Assembly: GCF_022808855.1 (NCBI RefSeq) | Contig: NZ_JAKZLF010000024.1 | Span: 19,380 to 83,379 of the forward strand | Source: Anaeromyxobacter soli | Lineage (GTDB): Bacteria > Myxococcota > Myxococcia > Myxococcales > Anaeromyxobacteraceae | Length of the DNA stretch: 64,000 bases | Reading direction: 5' to 3' | Shown here: piece by piece, positions 1-8,100 of the stretch | How positions within the stretch are numbered: the first letter of the stretch is position 1 | Layout: every line of letters begins with the position of its first letter | Program-made: the position numbers and the translations under genes | Notes under the pieces: model-generated | What the model saw: the letters and a program-made list of their open reading frames with translations, nothing else | What the model was told of the DNA's origin: nothing | The model's database searches: none

Positions 1-81
1 ACGGGCCACGTCGCTGCCTTCACGTTCGGCACGGACGCGCCGGGCCAGGTGACCGGGCTCTCGGGCGAGTCGGTCTTCTAG
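1..81 (+). CDS. 3' end of an unidentified gene
   Basis: An open frame enters from the left edge and stops at the TAG at 79-81, leaving 26 residues rich in Gly, Thr, Ser and Phe (ending GESVF). The third codon positions are almost all G or C, as in real genes here. A strong terminator follows within 40 nt, so this is the last gene of its transcript. In Myxococcus the gene before pilG is pilA, and a pilin would fit the position. The visible residues do not prove that, and I do not assign a function. Confidence 0.6.
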   Translation, partial: TGHVAAFTFGTDAPGQVTGLSGESVF

Positions 82-120
82 ACACGACTTCGCGGGCCGA
101 CCGCCCGCGAGGTATCCTGC

Positions 121-161
121 GCGGCACCGCCCGGCCTCCGGGCGGTGCCGCTCTTCGTTTT
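121..161 (+). terminator. Rho-independent terminator
   Basis: A perfect 13-bp stem (121-133 paired with 139-151) with a 5-nt loop is followed by a T-rich run (TCTTCGTTTT). It lies between the partial gene and the ATG at 172, so it should end the upstream transcript and separate it from the PilG-like/permease pair. Confidence 0.85.
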
Positions 162-171
162 CGGTGCCCCG

Positions 172-1065
172 ATGAAGCGCCTCCACGCCTCCGTGCTCGT
201 CCCGGCCGCCCTCCTCATCGTGCTCGCGTTCGCGCTGGCGGGCGCTGCGACGCAGGTGTTCCGGATGCAGGAGGCGCAGCGCTTCGACATCCGGTACCTG
301 CCCGCGAGCCGGCCGCTGCAAGCGCTCTCCCCGGCCGTGCAGCTCAGCGTCGCCAACTACTGGTGGCTCCAGACGGTCCAGTACCTGGGCGATCAGGCGC
401 TGCGGCGCGGCTCGTTCGAGCAGGTCTTCCCGCTCGTCGATCTCGTCACCGACCTCGATCCGGGCCACGGGTACGCGTACCAGACCGGCGGGCTCGCGCT
501 CTCCTCCGCGCTGCGACTCGAGGAGTCCGACGCGATCCTGAAGAAGGGCATGCAGCGCGGTCCGGGCTGGTGGTCGTACCCGTTCTACATCGCCTTCAAC
601 GACTTCTATTACCGCGGCGACTACGCCTCGGCGGCGCGCTGGGCGGAGATCGCGGCGCGGACCCCCGGCGCCTCGACCCGGATCGCGGCCCTCGCGCTCG
701 CCCTCAACGTGAAGAGCGGCGCTCCGGAGCACGCGGTGCGCTTCATCGAGGAGATGCTCGCGTCGGCGACGGACGAGGGGCTGCGCGCCGGTCTCGAGGA
801 GCAGTACCGCTCCGCCCGGCTGCAGCACGGGTTCGCGGTCCTGGACGCGGCCGTGGAGCGCTTCCGGACCGCTCGCGGACACGACCCGGCGCGCCTCGAG
901 GACCTCCTCGCTGCGGGCTTACTGGAGCGCGTCCCGGAGGAGCCGTTCGGCGGCGCGTACGTGTGGCGCGACGGCGCCGTTCACTCCACGGGGCGCGACG
1001 TCCGGGTCGAGCCCGCCGAGCCGGGCCGGCTGCGCCGCCCCGTGCCGTACAAGGAAGCACGATGA
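172..1065 (+). CDS. TPR-like protein, PilG-like partner of an ABC permease
   Basis: 297 aa from the ATG at 172. An earlier GTG at 145 lies inside the terminator stem and is unlikely to be used. The N-terminus (residues 1-30) is one hydrophobic segment after KR, which could be a signal anchor. The rest is alpha-helical with aromatic-rich, TPR-like helices (for example WWLQTVQYLGDQ and WWSYPFYIAFNDFYYRGDY). The next gene, an ABC-2 type permease, overlaps it by 4 nt (ATGA), so the two are translationally coupled. In Myxococcus xanthus pilG, pilH and pilI encode an accessory protein, an ABC ATPase and a permease needed for pilus assembly. The order and the nearby pil genes suggest a PilG counterpart; this is context, not a proven homology. 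Confidence 0.55.
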   Translation: MKRLHASVLVPAALLIVLAFALAGAATQVFRMQEAQRFDIRYLPASRPLQALSPAVQLSVANYWWLQTVQYLGDQALRRGSFEQVFPLVDLVTDLDPGHGYAYQTGGLALSSALRLEESDAILKKGMQRGPGWWSYPFYIAFNDFYYRGDYASAARWAEIAARTPGASTRIAALALALNVKSGAPEHAVRFIEEMLASATDEGLRAGLEEQYRSARLQHGFAVLDAAVERFRTARGHDPARLEDLLAAGLLERVPEEPFGGAYVWRDGAVHSTGRDVRVEPAEPGRLRRPVPYKEAR

Positions 1066-1823
1066 CCAAGGTCCTCCTCCTCTCGTGGGTGACGCTCCGC
1101 GAGGCGCTGCGGCAGAAGCTCGCGGTCAACCTGCTCGTGTTCGCGCTGCTGCTCATCGCGGCCTCGATCACGCTCTCCGAGCTCACCTACGGCGAGCAGC
1201 ACCGCATCATCTCCGACCTCGCGCTCACCTCGGCGCAGCTGTTCGGCACGCTCATCGCCGTGTTCCTCGGCGCGGGGCTGGTCGCCGGGGACGTGCAGCG
1301 GCGCACGATCTACCCCATCGTCGCGAAGCCCGTCGGGCGGTGGCAGTACCTGCTCGGCCGGTACGCGGGGCTCGTCCTGACCCTGTGGCTCAACCTGCTC
1401 GTCATGGCCCTCGCGAGCGGGGGCGTGCTCGCGCTCTACACGGGCGGGCTCGCCTTCCTCTCGAAGACCCCGCTCGTCGCCGCCTTCGTCGGCATCGCTG
1501 CCCAGCTCGCCATCGTGGCCGCGATCGCGACCGTCTTCTCGAGCATGACCAATGCGACGCTCGCCGCGATCTTCACGCTCGCGCTCGCGCTCGCCGGCCA
1601 CTTCTCCCGCGACGTGTTCGTCTTCTACAAGGAGCGGCAGCTCGTCCGGTGGGTCGCGTACGTCATCCCGAATCTCGGCGCGCTCGACTTCAAGGTCCAG
1701 GTCGTCTACCAGACCGCCATCCCCGCGGCCCGCGTCGCCTGGCCGCTCGCCTACGCCGCGCTGTACGTCGCGTGCGCCCTGGCGCTCGCCTCCGCGTCGT
1801 TCGCGCGGCGCGACTTCCGATGA
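1062..1823 (+). CDS. ABC-2 type transporter permease (PilI-like)
   Basis: 253 aa starting at the ATG that overlaps the previous stop. The protein has about six hydrophobic helices: residues about 20-38, 55-75, 103-127, 135-160, 162-180 and 225-245. The layout is that of ABC-2 family permeases, with an amphipathic N-terminus (VTLREALRQK) and the typical conserved stretch after the second helix (GDVQRRTIYPIVAKPVGR). It would form the membrane channel of an ABC exporter. No ATPase gene is adjacent on the right. It must lie upstream of the window or elsewhere. The coupling to a PilG-like protein and the minor pilin operon downstream suggest a PilI-like role. Confidence 0.75.
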   Translation: MTKVLLLSWVTLREALRQKLAVNLLVFALLLIAASITLSELTYGEQHRIISDLALTSAQLFGTLIAVFLGAGLVAGDVQRRTIYPIVAKPVGRWQYLLGRYAGLVLTLWLNLLVMALASGGVLALYTGGLAFLSKTPLVAAFVGIAAQLAIVAAIATVFSSMTNATLAAIFTLALALAGHFSRDVFVFYKERQLVRWVAYVIPNLGALDFKVQVVYQTAIPAARVAWPLAYAALYVACALALASASFARRDFR

Positions 1824-2121
1824 TCTCGCGGCAGCCGCGAGGGTTGGCCCTGCGCGCCAGTCGGTCCATTCAAGTACCGAACCCCCGGGCTGCTGCTGGG
1901 CGCGTCGCTCGCCGCCGCGCTCGCGGCAGGGTTGCTCCTGTGGGAAGCGGCGCGCCGCAGGTCGGCGCTCCGCCCACATGCAAACTTTAGCGACCGCTGC
2001 AACGAGTAGCGTCGCCGCCGGCCATCCGTACCTCGGCCTGCGGGCAAGAGCGCGGCGTCTCTAGGAATCTCGAGGAGTCGACGCCCCAGTCGTGGGCCCG
2101 CGGCTTGCTTGGCGTGAGCCC
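1824..2121 (+). other. 298-nt intergenic stretch with an open frame lacking a start
   Basis: The permease frame stays open past its TGA for 61 more codons, to a TAG at 2007-2009. The part from about 1872 has strongly G/C third positions and would encode a hydrophobic segment (GLLLGASLAAALAAGLLLW) followed by basic residues. There is no ATG, GTG or TTG before that segment, so I do not call a gene. It may be a decayed reading frame. The last 30 nt contain a possible sigma-54 site (2094-2109). Confidence 0.4.
2094..2109 (+). promoter_or_regulatory. possible sigma-54 promoter of the minor pilin operon
   Basis: The sequence GGGCCCGCGGCTTGCT fits the -24/-12 pattern (GG, ten bases, GC; TTGC at -12). 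It differs from TGGCACGN4TTGCW at the first T, which is G here, and at the A, which is C. It would place transcription start very near the ATG at 2122. In such a GC-rich genome chance matches are common. Confidence 0.25.
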
Positions 2122-2760
2122 ATGCGCCGGAGCCGCGGGTTCACGCTCATCGAGCTGATGGTGGTCGTCGCCATCGTGGGGATCCTCGCCGCCATGGGGA
2201 TGGTCGTGTACCGGATGGCCCAGCGGAACGCGAACCTGGGCAGCGCGACGTTCGAGCTCGCCATGAAGCTCTCGGGGCTCAAGGCGCAGGCCATCTCGGA
2301 CCAGAAGGACTACCTCCTGGTCCTCGTCGACGGCACGGATCCGGCGGCTTGCGGTGCGCTCGCCCGCGCCACCTGCACGCGCTACTTCATCCTGCGCGAC
2401 CCGAACGCCTCCTGGACGCTCGCCGCGTTCTCTGCGGCGAGCTCCGCCACGAACGCGGAGTACGTCGACGAGGTCGCGATGCCGGCCGGCGTTCGCCTCG
2501 ACCCGAGCGCCACGGGCGCGCCGCCCGCTCCGTTCGCGGCCATCCCCCTGTTCGATGCGGACCTGACCGCGACCGTCTCCAGCAAGAGGCGCTTCGCCTT
2601 CCGCTTCGCTCGCGACGGGAGCGTGTCCGCCGAGGGTGCGTCCGGGAAGCCGGGCTACGCCTTCGCGCTCACGACCGAGACCGACTCCCCCGCGGCCGAC
2701 CGGCGAGGCATGGTCGTCGCGTTCCCCGCCGGCATCGTCCGCACCTTCGCCCTGAACTAG
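2122..2760 (+). CDS. minor pseudopilin, GspH/FimT family
   Basis: 212 aa. The N-terminus is a class III prepilin leader: MRRSRG followed by FTLIELMVVVAIVGIL. PilD-type peptidase would cut after the Gly, and Glu+5 is present. The hydrophobic helix is followed by a soluble domain with a few Cys (around residues 70-82, AACGALARATC) as in GspH/FimT proteins. I chose the ATG at 2122 because it gives a short basic leader directly before the cleavage site; a GTG at 2092 would only add ten residues. It is the first gene of a five-gene pilin/PilY1 operon and would join a priming complex at the pilus tip. Confidence 0.85.
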   Translation: MRRSRGFTLIELMVVVAIVGILAAMGMVVYRMAQRNANLGSATFELAMKLSGLKAQAISDQKDYLLVLVDGTDPAACGALARATCTRYFILRDPNASWTLAAFSAASSATNAEYVDEVAMPAGVRLDPSATGAPPAPFAAIPLFDADLTATVSSKRRFAFRFARDGSVSAEGASGKPGYAFALTTETDSPAADRRGMVVAFPAGIVRTFALN

Positions 2761-2771
2761 GAGCCGCCTCC

Positions 2772-3368
2772 ATGCAGAGCCGCGCAAACGAGCGCCGTCC
2801 GCCGCCGCGGCGCGAGGCTGGGTTCACGCTCCTCGAGGTGATGATCGCGCTCGTCGTCCTGACCATCGGGCTGCTCGGGATGATGCAGATGCAGATCATG
2901 GGGATCACCTCCAACCAGGGCGCGCGGGTGCAGACGACCGCGTCGCAGCTCGCGACCGAGCTCGCCGGCGCGCTGGAGGCGCTGCCGTTCGACGACTCGC
3001 AGAGCCGACTCTCCGGACCCGCCGCCACCGCGACGCCGCCGGCGGGGTTCGGGCGGCTGCTCGAGGCCGGCACCGGCGGGAGCAACGTGCATACGTGGGA
3101 CGACTCCACCAACACGGTCCCGGGCGCTCGCCTCGACGCCGCACTGGAGTCGGATCCGCTCGACCCAGGCAAGCCGCTGTATCGCCGACGCTGGACCGTC
3201 TGGAACTACTCGGCTGAAGGCACCGCGAGCGGCGCCTCCGCGAGCAAGGTGATCGCCGTGTCGGTCATCTACCACGAGCGCGGGAACGGCACTCCGCGCG
3301 AGGTGGTGGTCCTCTCGCAGCGCTCGAACGCTGGGCTCGCCCTCTCCTACGCCGCGGCGTACCGATGA
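2772..3368 (+). CDS. pilV: minor pilin, PilV family
   Basis: 198 aa. A basic, proline-rich leader ends in EAG, followed by the pilin helix FTLLEVMIALVVLTIGLLGM. The run LTIGLLGMMQMQ is typical of PilV/PilI-type minor pilins. The first residue after the cleavage site is Phe, with Glu at +5. It starts 11 nt after the preceding stop and overlaps the next gene by 4 nt (ATGA), so it sits in a coupled operon. Expected to be processed by prepilin peptidase, inserted in the inner membrane and incorporated at the pilus tip with the neighbouring minor pilins. Symbol by family resemblance only. Confidence 0.85.
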   Translation: MQSRANERRPPPRREAGFTLLEVMIALVVLTIGLLGMMQMQIMGITSNQGARVQTTASQLATELAGALEALPFDDSQSRLSGPAATATPPAGFGRLLEAGTGGSNVHTWDDSTNTVPGARLDAALESDPLDPGKPLYRRRWTVWNYSAEGTASGASASKVIAVSVIYHERGNGTPREVVVLSQRSNAGLALSYAAAYR

Positions 3369-4624
3369 CCTCCATGCGCTCCCGCCCCTCCCCACGCGGC
3401 GTCACGCTGGTCGAGCTCCTCATCGCGATGGCGGTGTCCGCCATCGTGCTCGTCGGGATCGTGGCCGTCGTGCAGGCGCAGCAGCAGGCCTACACCGACG
3501 GGCACCGCGTCCGCGCGGCACAGTCGTCAGCGCGGAGCGCGCTCCTGTTCCTGGAGCAGAAGCTGCCCCTCGCCGGCTACGGAATGGCGCCGTCCCTCGC
3601 GCTGGACCTCGACCGGTACACCTCCGGCCCGTGCCCCGCCCTGCTGCAGGTCTCCGGCGCGTGCAAGCGGGACCGGACCGACGACTCGGACGAGCTCGTC
3701 TTCTACGCGCGAAATCCCTCCTACTGGATCCCGCCCACCGGGGTGGGGACGGCGGCGGGACACGCCTGGACGCTCACGACCTCGGGCGTCACGACCGCGG
3801 TGGCGAACATCCAGGCCCGCGACGGCGACGTCTTCCGCAAGGGCCGGATCCTGCAGGCGGTCTGCGAAGGGGCGAGCCAGTACGCTTACTTCACGGTGAG
3901 CACGACCACGCCTGCGCCCGCCGGTGGCGGTGCCGTCGCGGTCCCGCTCGAGGCGGCGGTCAGCGGCGATCCCTTCAAGCGCCAGGACGCGGCCACCGAC
4001 GACTGCTTCGAGACCGGCACGGCGCGGGTCTTCGAGATCGACCGCTACCGCCTGCACGTTCGCCCGGTGACCGTCGGCACGCAGACCGATCCGTTCCTGG
4101 TCCTCGATCGCGGCGTGGACTCGGCCGGGAGCACCGCCGTCGACGAGGCGGACGAGGAGTTCGTCGCGGAGGGCATCGAGTCGATCCAGGTCGCATACGT
4201 GCTCGCGAACGGCTCCGTCGTCGGCGCGACCTCGGGAACGGCGATCACGCTCACCGCAGGCGCGCCCGGGTCGGCCTCCAGCTCGAACGCGCTCACGACC
4301 CTGCAGTTCCCCGGGGCGGCCCCCGAACCCGACGAGAGCATGTACTCGCCGACGAGCTGGTACCGCTACCTCATGAACCCCCCGGATCCGGCGCGCCTGA
4401 CGGACCATCAGGCCAACATCCGCGCGGTGCGCATCGCGATCGTCGCGCGCTCTCCGGAGCCCGATCCGAACGACAGGGGCACGCCCCCCATCCTGCGGCT
4501 CAACCAGTCCGCGGTGCCGAGCTGGGCGGGCGCCGTCGGCGTCCAGGACGGGTACGAGCGCGTCGCGTTCGAGGCCACCATCCCCCTCCCCAACATGCTC
4601 TCGCAGGGCATGGTGTTCTTCTAG
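3365..4624 (+). CDS. pilW: minor pilin, PilW family
   Basis: 419 aa, the length range of PilW proteins. The leader ends SPRG, followed by VTLVELLIAMAVSAIVLVGIV; Val replaces Phe at +1, and Glu+5 is present. The segment after the helix (QQAYTDGHRVRAAQSSARSALLFLEQKL) matches the usual PilW stalk. The large C-terminal domain is Ser/Thr/Asp rich with paired cysteines (for example around residues 93-100 and 166-222). The start codon overlaps the previous stop. It would be part of the same tip complex as the PilV-, PilX- and PilY1-like proteins. Confidence 0.85.
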   Translation: MTSMRSRPSPRGVTLVELLIAMAVSAIVLVGIVAVVQAQQQAYTDGHRVRAAQSSARSALLFLEQKLPLAGYGMAPSLALDLDRYTSGPCPALLQVSGACKRDRTDDSDELVFYARNPSYWIPPTGVGTAAGHAWTLTTSGVTTAVANIQARDGDVFRKGRILQAVCEGASQYAYFTVSTTTPAPAGGGAVAVPLEAAVSGDPFKRQDAATDDCFETGTARVFEIDRYRLHVRPVTVGTQTDPFLVLDRGVDSAGSTAVDEADEEFVAEGIESIQVAYVLANGSVVGATSGTAITLTAGAPGSASSSNALTTLQFPGAAPEPDESMYSPTSWYRYLMNPPDPARLTDHQANIRAVRIAIVARSPEPDPNDRGTPPILRLNQSAVPSWAGAVGVQDGYERVAFEATIPLPNMLSQGMVFF

Positions 4625-4634
4625 GAACGCCTCC

Positions 4635-5138
4635 ATGAGACCTCGCGCGGCACCCCGCGGCAGCACCCTCGTCATCGCGCTCATCATGCTCGCGGTGCTC
4701 TCCGTCATCGGCGCCGCCGCCGTCCTCCTGTCCTCGCAGGAGCGCCAGAACGCCTCGGCCAAGTCCCGTGTGGACGCGCTCGCGGCCTGCGCGCAGGCGG
4801 CCCGGGCGAAGATCTGGGCGGAGATCGCGCGCTACGGCCCCCGCTACCTCTCGAGCGACGACCTGCTCACCACGCCGCTCGAGATCTCGGGCATCGGCAA
4901 GCTCCAGGCGCCCGCGCACTACGGGTCCACCGAGGCCATGAAGGTGAACGACGTGGTGCTCGCCGTCGAGAAGGCGGTCAGCGACGGCGCCCCCACGCCC
5001 GTCGTGGACCTCACGAACCGCACCGCGTCCCCCGACGCGCTCACCTCCGGCCGCGCCTACCGCGTCGTGGCGCGGTGCACCGACGCGCAGAACCGCGAGC
5101 TCGAGGTCGAGTTCGCGATGCGGTTCGCCCTGTTCTAG
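4635..5138 (+). CDS. pilX: minor pilin, PilX family
   Basis: 167 aa. The N-terminus MRPRAAPRG followed by STLVIALIMLAVLSVIGAAAVL resembles PilX/GspK-like minor pilins. These have Ser or Gly rather than Phe at +1 and often lack Glu+5, and here Glu+5 is replaced by Ile. In the related type II systems the member without Glu5 (GspK) caps the pseudopilus. The conserved ERQNASAKSRVDALAACAQAARAK stretch is typical of PilX. The gene lies 10 nt after pilW and 15 nt before pilY1, the standard order pilV-W-X-Y1. Confidence 0.8.
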   Translation: MRPRAAPRGSTLVIALIMLAVLSVIGAAAVLLSSQERQNASAKSRVDALAACAQAARAKIWAEIARYGPRYLSSDDLLTTPLEISGIGKLQAPAHYGSTEAMKVNDVVLAVEKAVSDGAPTPVVDLTNRTASPDALTSGRAYRVVARCTDAQNRELEVEFAMRFALF

Positions 5139-5153
5139 CTCGAGGCTCCGCGC

Positions 5154-8100
5154 ATGCTCTCCTCACGACGAAACGCGCTCCGATTCGCCGCCGCCGCGGC
5201 GGCGGCCGCCCTCCTGCTCCCCGCCGCGGACGCGCCGGCCGAGACCTGCTTCACCCCCGCGGCCGCTCGTGGGCTCGTCGCGACGAGCTACACGGACACG
5301 GCCCTCAACGGCGCCGACCCGGAGGACGCGACCTTCTTCACGAGCGCCGGCGGCGTCCCGAACATCTTCATCCTGCTCGGCAACCCGACCTCGATGCGGC
5401 GCCTGCCGCCGAACGGCCCCTCGTCGTACCCCGGGACGCGTCCGCCTCTCGTGAACCCGCTCGACGCGATCCCCACGCTGAGGCCCTTCGACGCGGACTG
5501 CGATCTGATGGCGGGCTGCCCGGTGATGGGGTGCGGGGACGATCCCGTGTCTGCGGCTTACCTGGGCGACGGCTCTCTCCTCAACTGGCTGCGAGAGCGC
5601 TCGTTCCAGTCCCCCTGCGGCCAGGTCGCGACCGCGGGCGCCGCCGGCACCTACAGCGCGTCCATCGACTACGCCGCCGAGGGAAAGGCGTGCCCCTACT
5701 ACTCCCAGGGAACCAACGCCACCGTCCCAGCCTTCGACTCGAGCCATCCGGGCGGCTACGATCCCGACTTCTACTGCGGGAGCAACGGCGACACCGTCGC
5801 GTGCGGCGCCCGGACGAACTTCTTCGACAAGGACCTCGTCTACCACGACACCGTCGTCGAGACGCCCGCCGGACTGCCGGTCAACGCGAACGACGGCTGG
5901 ACCGCCCAGAGCGTCAACCCGGCGGCGCGCAAGAGCGGCACCATCCTCGCCATCGACAACTTCTGCACCAGCACCTACGGCAACGCGGATCAGGGCGCGG
6001 TGCCCAAGGCGAGCATCTGCGCCTCGTGCCTGCGGACGCGCGGCTTCTTCCTCGACGGGAGGCAGTTCCGGACCACGGTGGACGGCGTCGCGAACGTCAC
6101 CTATCCCTCGATCTACTTCCTGGGGAACTGGCTCAACTTCTACCCGCCCAAGTTCCTCGTGGCGCGCAAGATCATCAAGGACGTGGTGAAGGACAAGGCG
6201 AACGTGCGCATGGGCCTCGCGCACTTCGGCGACACCGGCGCGGACCACACCTCCGGCGAGTGGATGTCGCTCATGCCGAGATGCGATCAGCCGGACTCGA
6301 ACTGGACGGCCTCGCGCAGCACCTACATCAACGAGATCAACTCGTTCCACTTCAACAAGGGCGCCCCGCTCGCGCGCGCGCTGCTCGACCTCGGGCAGTA
6401 CTACCACACGCCCGAGCTGCCCTGGTTCGACCTCGGCACGACCTGGAACGCCAACACCGGCACCACCGGGAGCGGCGCGTCCACCAACCAGCAGTCGATC
6501 TGCTACGCGTGCCAGGCGAGCTCCGTCATCGTCATGCTGGACCGCGCGCCCGCCTCGACCGAGGGCAACGCGCTGCCCGCGGGGAGCGTCGACGCGACCG
6601 CAGCCGAGACCCAGTACGCCGGCGCGACGACGACGGGCGTCGTCCCGGACACCACCGGCGCGACCGGGATCCCCACCTCGCTCTGTACCGACTGCGCCAA
6701 GTTCCCCGCCGACAAGGATTGGCTCAACAACCCGATCCGCGTCGCGTGGTACCTGCACAACTTCGATCTCCGTCGAAACAACGAGAGCACCGAGGACTGC
6801 GCCGCCATGGGCGGCAAGCAGGTCCTCGACGTGTACACGCTCGGCCTCGGCGCCATCGACGACGGCGCGACCATGCTCCAGTCCGTCGCGAGAATGGGCG
6901 GCGGCGCCTACGAGGCGGCGAACGACGCCCCGACGCTCAAGCAGGCGCTCGAGAACATGTTCCTCACCATCAGCGAGCGCTCCACGTCCTTCAGCGTGGC
7001 GACGGTCTCCACCCTGCAGACGACCTCGGGCCAGTCGGTGATCGTGCCGCGCTTCGAGCCCGGCGCGCCCAGCGATCGGCTCTGGCAGGGCCACCTCCTC
7101 CGCTACGAGCTCTACAGCGAGTTCATCAACGCCTGCCAGGAGACGGCGGACGGGACCGGCGCGGGCGACCTCGACTGCGACGGCAAGTGCCTGAGCGTCT
7201 TCCTCAAGGACAAGGACGGCGACTTCATCCAGGAGGACGGCACGGGCGCCTTCCGCAAGAACGACCCGCCGGACGCGGCGCCCTGCTACCAGGCCTCGGC
7301 GTGCGTGGCGAAGGGCGGGACGTGCGCCGTCGCGGGCACGGCCGCCGCCGCCGAGTACTGGGACGCCCAGAAGGCGATGCGGGCACCGAGCTGGCTGACG
7401 GACCGTCGCGTCTACACCGTCGTGGACGACGCCGGCCCGACCGGCGCCACGCCCGACGGCAAGGTCGACGCCTACGACACGGTGTTCCGACTCCTGCCCA
7501 CCGACGCCGTCGCGACGAAGCTCCTGCCCTACCTCGCGCTCGAGGGCGGCGTCTGCACCCAGCTCGCCCTGAAGCTCGGCGCGGCCGGCGACGCCCTCAC
7601 CGCGAACGCCGTCTCCGCGTCGCGCCTCTTCTGCGCGAAGACGCTCATCCGCTACGTGCTGGGTGCGGACGTCTTCAACGAGAACGAGGCGAAGCCCGAG
7701 CAGGGGCTCTGGCCGAAGGCCGCCGACGACGCGGGGCAGAACACGCTGCCGAATCGGTTCCTCATGCTCGGCGACATCTTCCACTCCGCGCCCGTGGTCG
7801 TGGATCCGCCCCTCCCGCCCGACGGCATCCTGTGCCCGAACGGCCTCCACAACCAGTGCCTCACCTCGCTCTGGGGAACGCCCGTCCCGGATCTCTCCAG
7901 CACGGAGGACGCCTACGCTGGGTACGCGAAGAGCGACACGTACAAGAACCGCCGCAAGGTCGTGGTCGTGGGCGCGAACGACGGGCTCTTGCACGCGTTC
8001 GACGGCGGTGCCTGGATCGCGGACCTGAACGATCCCACGACGACCGGAATCGACGAGTCGAAGCCTCCCTTCAACGGCTACTACACGCGCGGCACCGGGG

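Noticed and set aside
1..81. Calling the partial gene pilA or pilH
   Set aside because: Position and the strong terminator would suit pilA, but 26 residues without a recognisable motif do not support either name.
145..171. GTG at 145 as the start of the PilG-like gene
   Set aside because: It lies inside the terminator stem and would add nine residues before an otherwise normal basic signal anchor.
981..1979. Long minus-strand frame opposite the permease
   Set aside because: It has a low-complexity Glu/Arg/Asp composition, lacks a ribosome site and overlaps two supported genes.
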